A stretch of 64,000 nucleotides of DNA from Caulobacter segnis. Lineage in GTDB: Bacteria; Pseudomonadota; Alphaproteobacteria; Caulobacterales; Caulobacteraceae. The notes beneath the pieces were generated by a model. It ran no database searches, was not told where the DNA came from, and saw only the letters and a list, made by a program, of their open reading frames with translations. Positions 49,849-57,758 of this stretch are shown in pieces. A program made the position numbers and the translations under genes. The stretch lies in assembly GCF_019931575.1 (NCBI RefSeq), contig NZ_CP082923.1, forward strand, positions 2,170,001-2,234,000, in the 5' to 3' direction. Positions within the stretch are counted from its first letter, which is position 1; each line of letters opens with the position of its first letter.

Positions 49849-50631
49849 ATGAAGACGAAGAACCTCATCGCCACGACTCTGGGCTTCGCCGTCCTGGCCG
49901 GGGCCGCAGCCCTGGCCCAGACCAAGCCAGAAGACACTGAGGTCTGGACGCCGACGCCGCCCAAGGTCGCCCCGGCCAAGGACGCCGGCGGCGCGCCGTC
50001 GGACGCGGTGGTGCTGTTCGACGGGCGCGGCCTGGACCAGTGGGTCGCGTCCCAAGACAAGTCGCCGGCCGGCTGGACGGTCGCCGACGGCGTGATCATC
50101 GTGAACAAGGCGCGGGGGAACATCGAGACCAAGCGAAGCTTCCGCGACTACCAGCTGCATCTGGAATGGCGCATCCCGGCGGACATCGCCGGGGCGGGCC
50201 AGGCGCGGGGCAACAGCGGGGTCTTCCTGGCGTCGACGGGGCCGCGCGACCAGGGCTACGAGGTGCAGATCCTCGACAGCTACGAGAACGCGACCTACGT
50301 GAACGGCCAGGCGGGCAGCGTCTACAAGCAGCATCCGCCGTTGGCCAACGCCAGCCGCGCGCCGGGCCAGTGGCAGACCTACGACATCATCTGGCGCGCG
50401 CCGGTGTTCGGCGCGGACGGGGCGCTGGCCAAGCCCGCCACCGTGACGGTGATCCACAATGGCGTCTTGGTGCAGGACAACGCCGTCCTGGCCGGCGAGA
50501 CGGTCTATATCGGCAAGCCGACCTACAAGGCCCACGGGCCCGCGCCGATCAAGCTGCAAGCGCACGGCGATCCCAGCGCGCCGATCAGTTTCCGCAACAT
50601 CTGGGTGCGCGAGCTGGCGCCGCGGCCCTAG
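49849..50631 (+). CDS. DUF1080 (3-keto-disaccharide hydrolase domain) protein, exported
   Basis: A 260-residue jelly-roll protein of the DUF1080 family. Signal ends in GAAALAQ. Key segments are VVLFDGRGLDQWV, WTVADGVIIV, YQLHLEWRIP, GNSGVFLAS, YEVQILDSYEN and FRNIWVREL, all diagnostic. Such domains cleave 3-keto-glycosides produced by sugar oxidoreductases. It is in line with the GH78 gene and its stop overlaps the opposing LacI gene at CTAG. A second member is at 56750-57580. Confidence 0.9.
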   Translation: MKTKNLIATTLGFAVLAGAAALAQTKPEDTEVWTPTPPKVAPAKDAGGAPSDAVVLFDGRGLDQWVASQDKSPAGWTVADGVIIVNKARGNIETKRSFRDYQLHLEWRIPADIAGAGQARGNSGVFLASTGPRDQGYEVQILDSYENATYVNGQAGSVYKQHPPLANASRAPGQWQTYDIIWRAPVFGADGALAKPATVTVIHNGVLVQDNAVLAGETVYIGKPTYKAHGPAPIKLQAHGDPSAPISFRNIWVRELAPRP

Positions 50632-51635
50632 GCCGCCGGCGGCGCCGTGCTCTCGCGCACCACCAACTGGTGGGGCAGGGTGACGTTCTGCAAACTCGTG
50701 GCCCGGTTGGCCAGGATGTCGAGCAGCAGGCGCACGACCTCGTGGCCGATCTGCTCCTTCGGCTGGCTGACCGTGGTCAGCTGGGGGTGCAAGTACCGGG
50801 CGAAGCGGATGTCGTCGAAGCCGACCAGTGAGACGTCGGTCGGGCAGGTGAGGCCGCGTTGGCGGATCGCCTCCAGCGCGCCCATGGCCATCTCGTCGCT
50901 GAAGCAGAAGATCGCCGTGGGCCGGCCCGGCTCGTCCAGCAGTTCGCCGGCCTGACGCATGCCGGACTCGATCGAGAAGTCGCCGATGGCCATGCGCAGG
51001 GCGCTGGCGCGTCCGTGGCGCTGGGCCGCCGCCAGCACGCCGGTCAGGCGGTCGCTGCTGATCGGGCTGGCCAGCGGGCCCGTCACAACGCCGATCCGGG
51101 TGTGGCCCAGGCCGTAGAGGTGCTCCATGACCTCGGCGGCGGCGCGTTCGTTGTCGATGTGGGCGCTGGAGACCGCCAGGCCTGGCCGGAACTCGCAGCC
51201 GTTGACGATTGGCGTCTTGGGGCCCTTGGCCGCGACCATCTCGGCCAGGACGTCGGGCAGGCGATGGCCCAGGAAGATCAGGCCGTCGGCTTCCTTGCGG
51301 CGGAACATGGCCGCGTATTGCTCCTCGCGCGCCTCCTCGTGGCGGGTGTCACCCAGCAGCACCGAGTAGCCCGCGGCCAGGGCGGCTTCCTCGACGCCCC
51401 GGATCACCTGCGAGAAGAACGGGTTGGAGATGTCCGGCACGGTGACCAGGATCTTCTCGGTGCGCAGGGTGCGCAGGCTCTTTGCCGCGAAGTTCGGCTC
51501 GTAGCCGAGGCGCGCGACCGCCTCCATCACCTTGGTGCGGGTCGTCTCCAGCACCAGTTCGGGCGCGCTGAACACCCGTGAAACCGTCGCCGTGGAGACG
51601 CCCGCGTCGCGCGCAACATCTTGAATGGTCGCCAT
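50628..51635 (-). CDS. LacI-family transcriptional regulator
   Basis: A 335-residue repressor. The N-terminal HTH IQDVARDAGVSTATVSRVFS (residues 4-23) is canonical, and the effector domain shows VTVPDISNPFFSQVIRG, DGLIFLGHR and VSLVGFDDIRFARYL. The ATG at 51635 has no strong ribosome site but is the only one that gives a complete HTH. A palindrome with TCGA-containing arms lies 93 bases upstream (51728-51750), between it and the divergent MFS gene, so it probably controls the MFS-TIM-Gfo-cytochrome operon and itself. Confidence 0.93.
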   Translation of the reverse strand: MATIQDVARDAGVSTATVSRVFSAPELVLETTRTKVMEAVARLGYEPNFAAKSLRTLRTEKILVTVPDISNPFFSQVIRGVEEAALAAGYSVLLGDTRHEEAREEQYAAMFRRKEADGLIFLGHRLPDVLAEMVAAKGPKTPIVNGCEFRPGLAVSSAHIDNERAAAEVMEHLYGLGHTRIGVVTGPLASPISSDRLTGVLAAAQRHGRASALRMAIGDFSIESGMRQAGELLDEPGRPTAIFCFSDEMAMGALEAIRQRGLTCPTDVSLVGFDDIRFARYLHPQLTTVSQPKEQIGHEVVRLLLDILANRATSLQNVTLPHQLVVRESTAPPAA

Positions 51636-51727
51636 CGGCGGGACACTGGCGACTGGGCGGGCCCTTGGCAAGGCGCAGCTGTCGCGTCCGGATCGGCCTT
51701 TAGCTGGTTGCCGGTTTAGCGGACCCC

Positions 51728-51750
51728 TGTTATCGATGATTTCGATTACA
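51728..51750. promoter_or_regulatory. Putative LacI-type operator, MFS promoter
   Basis: A 23-bp inverted repeat with arms TGTTATCGA and TCGATTACA around a 5-base centre; the arms pair at 8 of 9 positions. It lies in the divergent region of the LacI gene (start 51635) and the MFS carrier (start 51816). Confidence 0.6.
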
Positions 51751-51815
51751 TCGGAGCGGAGGCGGCCCAAATGGGCCGAAACGGCCGCCCAAGCTGGTCG
51801 GGGAGGGCCAGAACC

Positions 51816-53057
51816 ATGAAGACGAGCTTCCGGCTCTTCCTGATGATGGTGCTGCAACTGGCGATCTGGGGCGCCTGGGCGCCGAAGATCTTTCCCTACA
51901 TGGGCATGCTGGGCTTCGCGCCGTGGCAGCAATCGCTGGTCGGCAGCTCGTGGGGCGTGGCCGCCCTGGTCGGCATCTTCTTCTCCAATCAGTTCGCGGA
52001 CCGCAACTTCTCGGCCGAGCGCTTCCTGGCGGTCAGCCACCTGATCGGCGGCCTGGCCCTGGTCGGGACCGCGTTCGCGACCAGTTTCTGGCCCTTCTTC
52101 GCCTGCTACCTGATCTTCAGCCTGGTCTATGTGCCGACCCTGTCGGTGACCAACTCGATCGCCTTCGCCAATCTGCGCGATCCGGCCGCCGACTTCGGCG
52201 CGGTGCGCATGGGCGGCACGGTCGGCTGGGTGCTGGTCAGCTGGCCCTTCGTCTTCCTGCTGGGCGCCCATTCCTCGGCCGAACAGGTGCGGTGGATCTT
52301 CCTGGTCGCGGCGATCCTGTCGTTCGTCTTCGCCGCCTATTCGCTGACCCTGCCGCATACGCCGGCCCGCAAGGACGCGCCGGGGATCGACAACCTGGCC
52401 TGGCGGCGCGCCTTCAAGCTGCTGGCCGCGCCATTCGTGCTGGTGCTGTTCCTGGTCACCTTCATCGATTCCGTGATCCATAACGGCTACTTCGTCATGG
52501 CCGACGCCTTCCTGACTAATCGCGTTGGGATCGCCGGCAACCTCAGCATGGTGGTGCTGAGCCTGGGCCAGGTGGCCGAGATCCTCACCATGTTCTTCCT
52601 GGGTCGCGTGCTGGTCAGGCTGGGCTGGAAGATCACGATGATCATCGGCGTGCTGGGCCACGCCGCGCGCTTTGCGGTCTTCGCCTTCTTCGCCGACAGC
52701 ATCCCGGTGATCGTGGCCGTGCAGTTGCTGCACGGGATCTGCTACGCGTTCTTCTTCGCCACCGTGTACATCTTCGTCGACGCGGTGTTCCCCAAGGACG
52801 TCCGCTCCAGCGCCCAGGGTCTGTTCAACCTGTTGATCCTGGGCGTCGGCAACGTGGTCGCCAGCTTCCTCTTCCCGTCGCTGATCAGCCGTCTCAGCGC
52901 TGGCGGGACGGTGGACTACACCAGTCTGTTCCTCGTCCCGACCGGCATGGCCTTGGCGGCCGTGGTCCTGCTGGCCCTATTCTTCCGTCCGCCGTCGCGT
53001 GGTCCGGTCGCCGAGACCGATGACGTTCCCGCCACCGCCAGCCCGGCTCAAGTCTAG
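51816..53057 (+). CDS. MFS transporter, nucleoside:H+ symporter-like
   Basis: A 413-residue inner-membrane carrier with about 12 helices. The start FRLFLMMVLQLAIWGAWAP and the later FANLRDPAADFGAVRMGGT motif are typical of the NupG-like/nucleoside symporter family. Here the neighbours are sugar enzymes, so the load is probably a glycoside or keto-sugar instead of a nucleoside (inference). ATG 51816 follows GGGGAGGG. It is the first gene of a run MFS, TIM barrel, Gfo/Idh, TIM barrel, cytochrome c, and lies behind the LacI-type operator. Confidence 0.87.
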   Translation: MKTSFRLFLMMVLQLAIWGAWAPKIFPYMGMLGFAPWQQSLVGSSWGVAALVGIFFSNQFADRNFSAERFLAVSHLIGGLALVGTAFATSFWPFFACYLIFSLVYVPTLSVTNSIAFANLRDPAADFGAVRMGGTVGWVLVSWPFVFLLGAHSSAEQVRWIFLVAAILSFVFAAYSLTLPHTPARKDAPGIDNLAWRRAFKLLAAPFVLVLFLVTFIDSVIHNGYFVMADAFLTNRVGIAGNLSMVVLSLGQVAEILTMFFLGRVLVRLGWKITMIIGVLGHAARFAVFAFFADSIPVIVAVQLLHGICYAFFFATVYIFVDAVFPKDVRSSAQGLFNLLILGVGNVVASFLFPSLISRLSAGGTVDYTSLFLVPTGMALAAVVLLALFFRPPSRGPVAETDDVPATASPAQV

Positions 53058-53079
53058 TCCCATGCAAAAGGAAAGCCTC

Positions 53080-54030
53080 GTGCGCTCAACCGCTTACGAA
53101 ACCCGAGCCGCCGCCCTTTCGCGGCGCGGACTGCTGGCCGCCGGCGCGGCCACCCTTGGCGCGGCCTTCGCCGGCGCGGCCGCTGCGGCCGAGACGCCGT
53201 TCTTCCAGCGCCACAAGCTGCCCGTCGGCATCCAGCTCTACAGTCTGGGTCCGGACCTGGCGAAGGAGCTGGACGCCCAGCTCGCCACGGTGGCCAAGAT
53301 CGGCTTCAAGTCGGTGGAACTGGCCGGCTATCTCGGCCGCACCCCGGCCGAGCTGCGCGCCGCCTTCGACAAGGCCGGACTGGTCGCCCCCAGCGCCCAC
53401 ATCTCGCCCAAGGGTCCGAACGGCTTCAGCGGCGATCTGGCCAAGCTGGCCGACGAGCTGCACGTGATCGGGGTGAAGTCGGCGATCATGCCGATCCTCT
53501 ACATCCCGGACCGCTTCACCGGCGCGGATCTGCGCCAGGCCGGCGCCCAGATGACCGCCGACGACTGGAAGTGGAACGCCGACTTCCTGAACGAGAAGGC
53601 CGCCGTGCTGAAGAAGGCCGGCATCGTCAGCGGCTACCACAACCACAATTTCGAGTTCGCGCCGCTGGGTGACACGAATGGCATGGAGATCCTGCTGAAG
53701 GGCACGGATCCGAACCTGGTCACCTTCGAGATGGACGCCGGCTGGGTCACGGCCGCGGGCCAGGACCCGTTCGCCCTGCTGAAGGCCTATCCGGGCCGCT
53801 TCACCCAGATGCACGTCAAGGACATCAAGCCGACCACCAAGGCCAATTTCGTCCTGCAGCAGGATCCGACCGAGGTCGGCGGCGGCATGATCGACTGGAA
53901 GAGGCTGCTGCCTGCCGCCTATGGCACCGGGGTCCGGGGTTTCTACTACGAGCAGGAGCCGCCGTTCGCCCACGCCCGGCTGGAGTCGGCCAAGATCAGC
54001 TACGACTACCTGGCCAAGGTGGTCGCCTGA
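53080..54030 (+). CDS. Sugar phosphate isomerase/epimerase-like TIM barrel, exported (Tat-like)
   Basis: A 316-residue xylose-isomerase-like (AP endonuclease family 2) TIM barrel with an RRGLLAAGAATLG signal, so probably periplasmic. Metal/active-site segments include SGYHNHNFEF, FEMDAGWVTAAG, MHVKDIKP and YYEQEPP. GTG 53080 is preferred since AAGGAAAG precedes it by 5 bases; ATG 53062 lacks such a site. The TGA overlaps the ATG of the Gfo/Idh gene. Related proteins have been shown to eliminate aglycone from 3-keto-glycosides, which suits the cluster. Confidence 0.86.
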   Translation: MRSTAYETRAAALSRRGLLAAGAATLGAAFAGAAAAAETPFFQRHKLPVGIQLYSLGPDLAKELDAQLATVAKIGFKSVELAGYLGRTPAELRAAFDKAGLVAPSAHISPKGPNGFSGDLAKLADELHVIGVKSAIMPILYIPDRFTGADLRQAGAQMTADDWKWNADFLNEKAAVLKKAGIVSGYHNHNFEFAPLGDTNGMEILLKGTDPNLVTFEMDAGWVTAAGQDPFALLKAYPGRFTQMHVKDIKPTTKANFVLQQDPTEVGGGMIDWKRLLPAAYGTGVRGFYYEQEPPFAHARLESAKISYDYLAKVVA

Positions 54031-55166
54031 TGAGCCTGCGACTGGCCATGGTCGGCGGCGGACCGGGCTCGTTCATCGGGCCCGTGCACCGCATGGCCGC
54101 CGAGCTGGACGGCCGCATCCGACTCGTTGCCGGGGTATTCAGCCGCGACCCGGCCAAGAACGCCAAGGCGGCCGCCGACTGGGGCGTCGCGCCTGACCGG
54201 GTCTATCCGGATCATCACGCGATGATCGCGGCCGAACGGGCGCGGGGCGATGGTGTCGACCTGGTCTCGGTCGTCACGCCCAACCACCTGCATTTCGACG
54301 TTTCGGCCGCCGCGCTGCGGGGCGGCCTGCATGTGATCAGCGACAAGCCCGCGACCCTGAACCTGGCCCAGGCGCGGGAGCTGGCCGAGGTGGTCGCCGC
54401 CTCGGGCAAGCTCTATGGCCTGACCTACACCTACACCGGCTATCCGATGGTCCGCGAGGCGCGCGAGATCGTGGCGCGCGGCGATCTGGGCGCCGTGCGC
54501 AAGGTGGTCGTCGAGTATTCGCAGGGCTGGCTGTCGAAGCCGCTGGAGCGCGACGGCGACAACAAGCAGGCCAGTTGGCGAGCCGATCCCGCCCAGTCGG
54601 GCGTCGGCGGCTGCATCGGCGACATCGGCGTGCACGCCTTCAACATCGCCGAGTTCGTGACCGGCGTTCGCGTCGAGCGCCTGTGCGCCGACGTCTCGAC
54701 CATCGTGCCCGGGCGAGGCCTGGACGACGACTGCAATGTGCTGCTGCGGTTCGAGGGCGGCGCGCGGGGCGTGCTGATCGCCTCGCAGGTCTCGGCCGGC
54801 GCGCGCAACGGCCTGACCCTCAGCGTCTATGGCGAGAAGGGCGGCCTGACCTGGTCGCACGAGGATCCCAACTTGCTGACCCTGGACTGGCTGGACGGCC
54901 CCAGCCAGGTGCTGCATGCCGGCTCGGGCTATCTGGGCGCGGCCGCCCGCGCTGTGACGCGGCTGCCGACGGGACATCCGGAAGGCTTCATCGAGGCCTT
55001 CGCCAACATCTATCGCGACTTCGCCGACGCCATCGCGAGCGGCCAGGGCGGCGGGTTCGTGCCCGACATCGCGGAGGGCGTGCGCGGCATGGCCTTCGTC
55101 GAGCGCGCCGTGGCGGCCAGCCGGGACGACGCGGGCTGGGTCACGCTTGAAGGAGCAGGGCGATGA
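54030..55166 (+). CDS. Gfo/Idh/MocA family sugar oxidoreductase
   Basis: A 378-residue NAD(P)-dependent enzyme. The Rossmann motif VGGGPGSFIG is at residues 8-17, SDKPATLNL carries the lysine (usually EKP), and GGCIGDIGVHAFN contributes catalytic Asp/His. No signal peptide, so cytoplasmic. Coupled to both neighbours by overlaps. In 3-keto-glycoside routes such enzymes oxidise C3 of glycosides or reduce the 3-keto sugar back to the free sugar. Confidence 0.91.
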   Translation: MSLRLAMVGGGPGSFIGPVHRMAAELDGRIRLVAGVFSRDPAKNAKAAADWGVAPDRVYPDHHAMIAAERARGDGVDLVSVVTPNHLHFDVSAAALRGGLHVISDKPATLNLAQARELAEVVAASGKLYGLTYTYTGYPMVREAREIVARGDLGAVRKVVVEYSQGWLSKPLERDGDNKQASWRADPAQSGVGGCIGDIGVHAFNIAEFVTGVRVERLCADVSTIVPGRGLDDDCNVLLRFEGGARGVLIASQVSAGARNGLTLSVYGEKGGLTWSHEDPNLLTLDWLDGPSQVLHAGSGYLGAAARAVTRLPTGHPEGFIEAFANIYRDFADAIASGQGGGFVPDIAEGVRGMAFVERAVAASRDDAGWVTLEGAGR

Positions 55167-56218
55167 AGACGCTCAAGGGGCCGGCCATCTTTCTGGCCCA
55201 GTTCATCGGCAGCGAGCCGCCGTTCGACAAGCTGGAGACTATGGCCAAGTGGGTCGCGGAGCTCGGCTATGTCGGCGTGCAGATGCCGACCGGCGGCGCG
55301 GACTCGTTCTTCGACCTGGCGCTGGCGGCGGAAAGCCAGACCTATTGCGACGACATCGCCGGCCTGCTGGCCGGACATGGCCTGCGGATTACCGAGCTGT
55401 CGACCCACCTGCAGGGCCAACTGGTCGCGGTGCATCCGGCCTATGACGAGCTGTTCGACGGCTTCGCCCCGCCGGAGCTGCGCGGCAAGCCCAAGGAACG
55501 CCAGGAATGGGCCGTGGGACAGGTCAAGGCCGCCGCCGTCGCCAGCCGGCGCCTGGGGCTGAAGGCCCACGCCACCTTCTCGGGCGCGCTGGCCTGGCCG
55601 TACTTCTATCCTTGGCCGCAGCGGCCCGCGGGCCTGGTCGAGGAAGCCTTCGCCGAATTGGGCCGCCGCTGGAAGCCGATCCTGGATGTCTTCGACAACG
55701 AAGGCGTCGACGTCGCCTACGAGATCCATCCGGGCGAGGACCTGCACGACGGCGCGACGTTCGAGCGGTTCCTGGACGAGGTGGGCGGCCACCCGCGCGC
55801 CAACATCCTCTACGACCCCAGCCACTTCGTGCTGCAGCAGCTGGACTATCTGGCCTACATCGATCGCTATCACGAGCGGATCAAGGCCTTCCACGTCAAG
55901 GACGCCGAGTTCCGGCCGACGGCTCAGTCGGGCGTCTATGGCGGCTATCAGGGCTGGGTCGATCGGCCGGGGCGTTTCCGTTCGCTGGGCGATGGCCAGG
56001 TGGACTTCAAGGCGATCTTCTCCAAGCTGGCCCAGTACGACTATGACGGCTGGGCGGTGCTGGAATGGGAGTGCGCCCTCAAGCATCCCGAGCAGGGCGC
56101 CCGCGAAGGCGCGCCGTTCATTCGCGACCACATCATCCGGGTCACGGACAAGGCGTTCGACGATTTCGCCGGCAGCGGGTCCGACGCCGGCCGCAATCGC
56201 CGGCTACTGGGCCTGTAG
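55163..56218 (+). CDS. Sugar phosphate isomerase/epimerase-like TIM barrel, cytoplasmic
   Basis: A 351-residue xylose-isomerase-like TIM barrel without signal peptide. Active-site candidates are in VAYEIHPGED (Glu, His), LYDPSHFVLQ (Asp, His), FHVKDAEF (His, Asp) and WAVLEWECA (Glu), which together form the divalent metal site of the fold. It overlaps the Gfo/Idh gene by 4 bases (ATGA), so the two act as a pair. It likely isomerises or eliminates a keto-sugar intermediate. Confidence 0.88.
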   Translation: MKTLKGPAIFLAQFIGSEPPFDKLETMAKWVAELGYVGVQMPTGGADSFFDLALAAESQTYCDDIAGLLAGHGLRITELSTHLQGQLVAVHPAYDELFDGFAPPELRGKPKERQEWAVGQVKAAAVASRRLGLKAHATFSGALAWPYFYPWPQRPAGLVEEAFAELGRRWKPILDVFDNEGVDVAYEIHPGEDLHDGATFERFLDEVGGHPRANILYDPSHFVLQQLDYLAYIDRYHERIKAFHVKDAEFRPTAQSGVYGGYQGWVDRPGRFRSLGDGQVDFKAIFSKLAQYDYDGWAVLEWECALKHPEQGAREGAPFIRDHIIRVTDKAFDDFAGSGSDAGRNRRLLGL

Positions 56219-56250
56219 GCCACCGCCCTTTCTGACGGAGAGCACCCTCG

Positions 56251-56625
56251 ATGAAGTTCCAGCTTACGCTCGCCGCCATCGTGGCCGGGGCAATCCCGGC
56301 CGCCATGGCGACCAGCGCCGTCGCCGCGCCCTCGGGGCAGCAGGTGTTCGAGCAGCGCTGCACGGTCTGCCATTCGTTGCAGCCCCAGCCGGGCAAGATG
56401 GGCCCGCCGCTGGCCGGGGTCGTCGGTCGCAAGGCCGGGACCGCGCCCGGCTTCGCCTACAGCGCCGCGATGAAGGCCTCGGGCATCACCTGGACGCCTG
56501 ACCAGCTGGACGCCTTTATCAAGGCCCCAGGCAAGACTGTGCCGGGGACCAAGATGCTGCTGGGCGCGCCGAACGCCGACGACCGCGCCGCCGTGATCCA
56601 GTATCTGGGCTCGCTGAAGAAATAG
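56251..56625 (+). CDS. Class I c-type cytochrome, periplasmic
   Basis: A 124-residue small cytochrome c. Signal peptide ends in SAVAAPS. The heme motif is CTVCH (C37, C40, H41) and the axial Met lies in GTKMLLGAP. Size and GPPLAGVVGRKAG match the cytochrome c2/c550 group. It is 32 bases after the TIM-barrel gene and is likely the electron acceptor for the GMC dehydrogenase encoded 1 kb downstream, as in lactose 3-dehydrogenase type complexes. Confidence 0.92.
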   Translation: MKFQLTLAAIVAGAIPAAMATSAVAAPSGQQVFEQRCTVCHSLQPQPGKMGPPLAGVVGRKAGTAPGFAYSAAMKASGITWTPDQLDAFIKAPGKTVPGTKMLLGAPNADDRAAVIQYLGSLKK

Positions 56626-56650
56626 CCCTTGGAAGCTCTGACGGCGCCTA

Positions 56651-56752
56651 GAGCATTTCCCGATCCGGATGGATCGGTGAAATGCTCCAAGTTTTTGATT
56701 TAGAGCCCTTTTTATCCGACTGATCGTTTCGATCAGGTCGGAAAGGGCTCTA
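56651..56752. repeat. Dual-hairpin repeat element, likely bidirectional terminator
   Basis: Two strong hairpins in tandem. Hairpin 1 (56651-56687) pairs GAGCATTTCCCGATCC with its complement with a single bulge and GGAT loop. Hairpin 2 (56701-56752) pairs TAGAGCCCTTT with AAAGGGCTCTA and has an inner stem with TGATC/GATCA and loop GTTTC. GAGCATTT...AAATGCTC stems are typical of dispersed intergenic repeats in Alphaproteobacteria. It fills the gap between the convergent cytochrome and DUF1080 genes. Confidence 0.72.
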
Positions 56753-57580
56753 GCGCGCCGTCAGCTCCTGGATCTGGATGTCCTTGAACTCGATCGGGTG
56801 GCCCTCGCTCTGCAGGGCGATGTAGCCCTCGGTCACCGGCTGGGCACCGCGCGCCAGGATGTAGGGCTTGGCGCCGCCCGCGACGGTGTCGTCGGGATCC
56901 AGGGTGGCGTCCGCATAGTGGTGGACCGCCACGCCGTTGATCTTCTGGGTGATCTCGCCGTTCGGCAGGACGTCGAGTTCGGCCTGGACCCAGGTCCCGT
57001 TCGGGATGGTCGGGGCGTTGGCGGGGACCGTGCAGTGCTCTTTGACCTTGGCGCCGTCGATGGTGATGGTGATCCCCGGCGTACAGACCGCGCCGGTGGG
57101 ACGGGGCGCGTCGCCATCCTTGCCGAGCAGCTGGAACTCGACCGAGACCGGGAAGGGCTGGTCGACCGTCATGCTTTCCGGGCTCTGGCTGAGAAACATG
57201 ATCCCGCTGTTGCTGCGCGCCCAGGCCGGCGTGTCCGGCAGGCCGCCTTCGGTGAGGAAGCGGTAGGTCAGGCGCAGGCGATAGGCCTTGAACGGGGTCT
57301 TGTAGAACAGGTGTCCGAACTGGCCGTCCAGCTTGTCGTAGCCGGCGTAGGACACCCGGATCGCGCCATGGTCGACCACGAAGGTGTCGCGATAGTTCTC
57401 GCCGGCGGGATGCTTGGCGACCTTCGGCGTCCAGCCGTTCAGGGTCTTGCCGTCGAACAGGGGGCGCCACGGCCCGGCCTTGGGCTCCTGGGCGCTGGCG
57501 GCGACGCTCGCGCAAAACGCCAGGCCGCCCAGCAGCAATCCGGCGGCGAGGCGGCGAGTCCGAACGGTTGGTCTGCTCAT
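56750..57580 (-). CDS. DUF1080 (3-keto-disaccharide hydrolase domain) protein, exported
   Basis: A 276-residue exported jelly-roll protein. Signal ends SVAASAQ. Diagnostic segments are PLFDGKTLNGW, HGAIRVSY, YRLRLTYRFL, SNSGIMFLSQ, SVEFQLLG, WVQAELDVLPNG and IEFKDIQIQEL. It shares only family-level similarity with the copy at 49849-50631, so the two probably act on different keto-glycosides or linkages. The ATG at 57580 has AAGGA upstream. Its last bases overlap the dual-hairpin repeat. Confidence 0.9.
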   Translation of the reverse strand: MSRPTVRTRRLAAGLLLGGLAFCASVAASAQEPKAGPWRPLFDGKTLNGWTPKVAKHPAGENYRDTFVVDHGAIRVSYAGYDKLDGQFGHLFYKTPFKAYRLRLTYRFLTEGGLPDTPAWARSNSGIMFLSQSPESMTVDQPFPVSVEFQLLGKDGDAPRPTGAVCTPGITITIDGAKVKEHCTVPANAPTIPNGTWVQAELDVLPNGEITQKINGVAVHHYADATLDPDDTVAGGAKPYILARGAQPVTEGYIALQSEGHPIEFKDIQIQELTAR

Positions 57581-57758
57581 GGTGTCCTTGTTCCTCCCTG
57601 TGACACGACGATTTTGACGTGAAATGCCGAGCTTTCTTGCAATGTAACCCATTTCATGGAAGCCTCCAGGCAAGAATGAAGGGGTCGCCGAGGTCGGGGC
57701 GTCGCGTTGCTTAAAGCTTCCGGCGTGGTCCATCGAGCGTCCGCGCAAGGGAGCGAAC

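Noticed and set aside
57634-57676. TTCTTGC ... GCAAGAA inverted repeat before the GMC gene
   Set aside because: Only 7-bp arms with a 29-base spacer; could arise by chance and does not resemble an operator or terminator.
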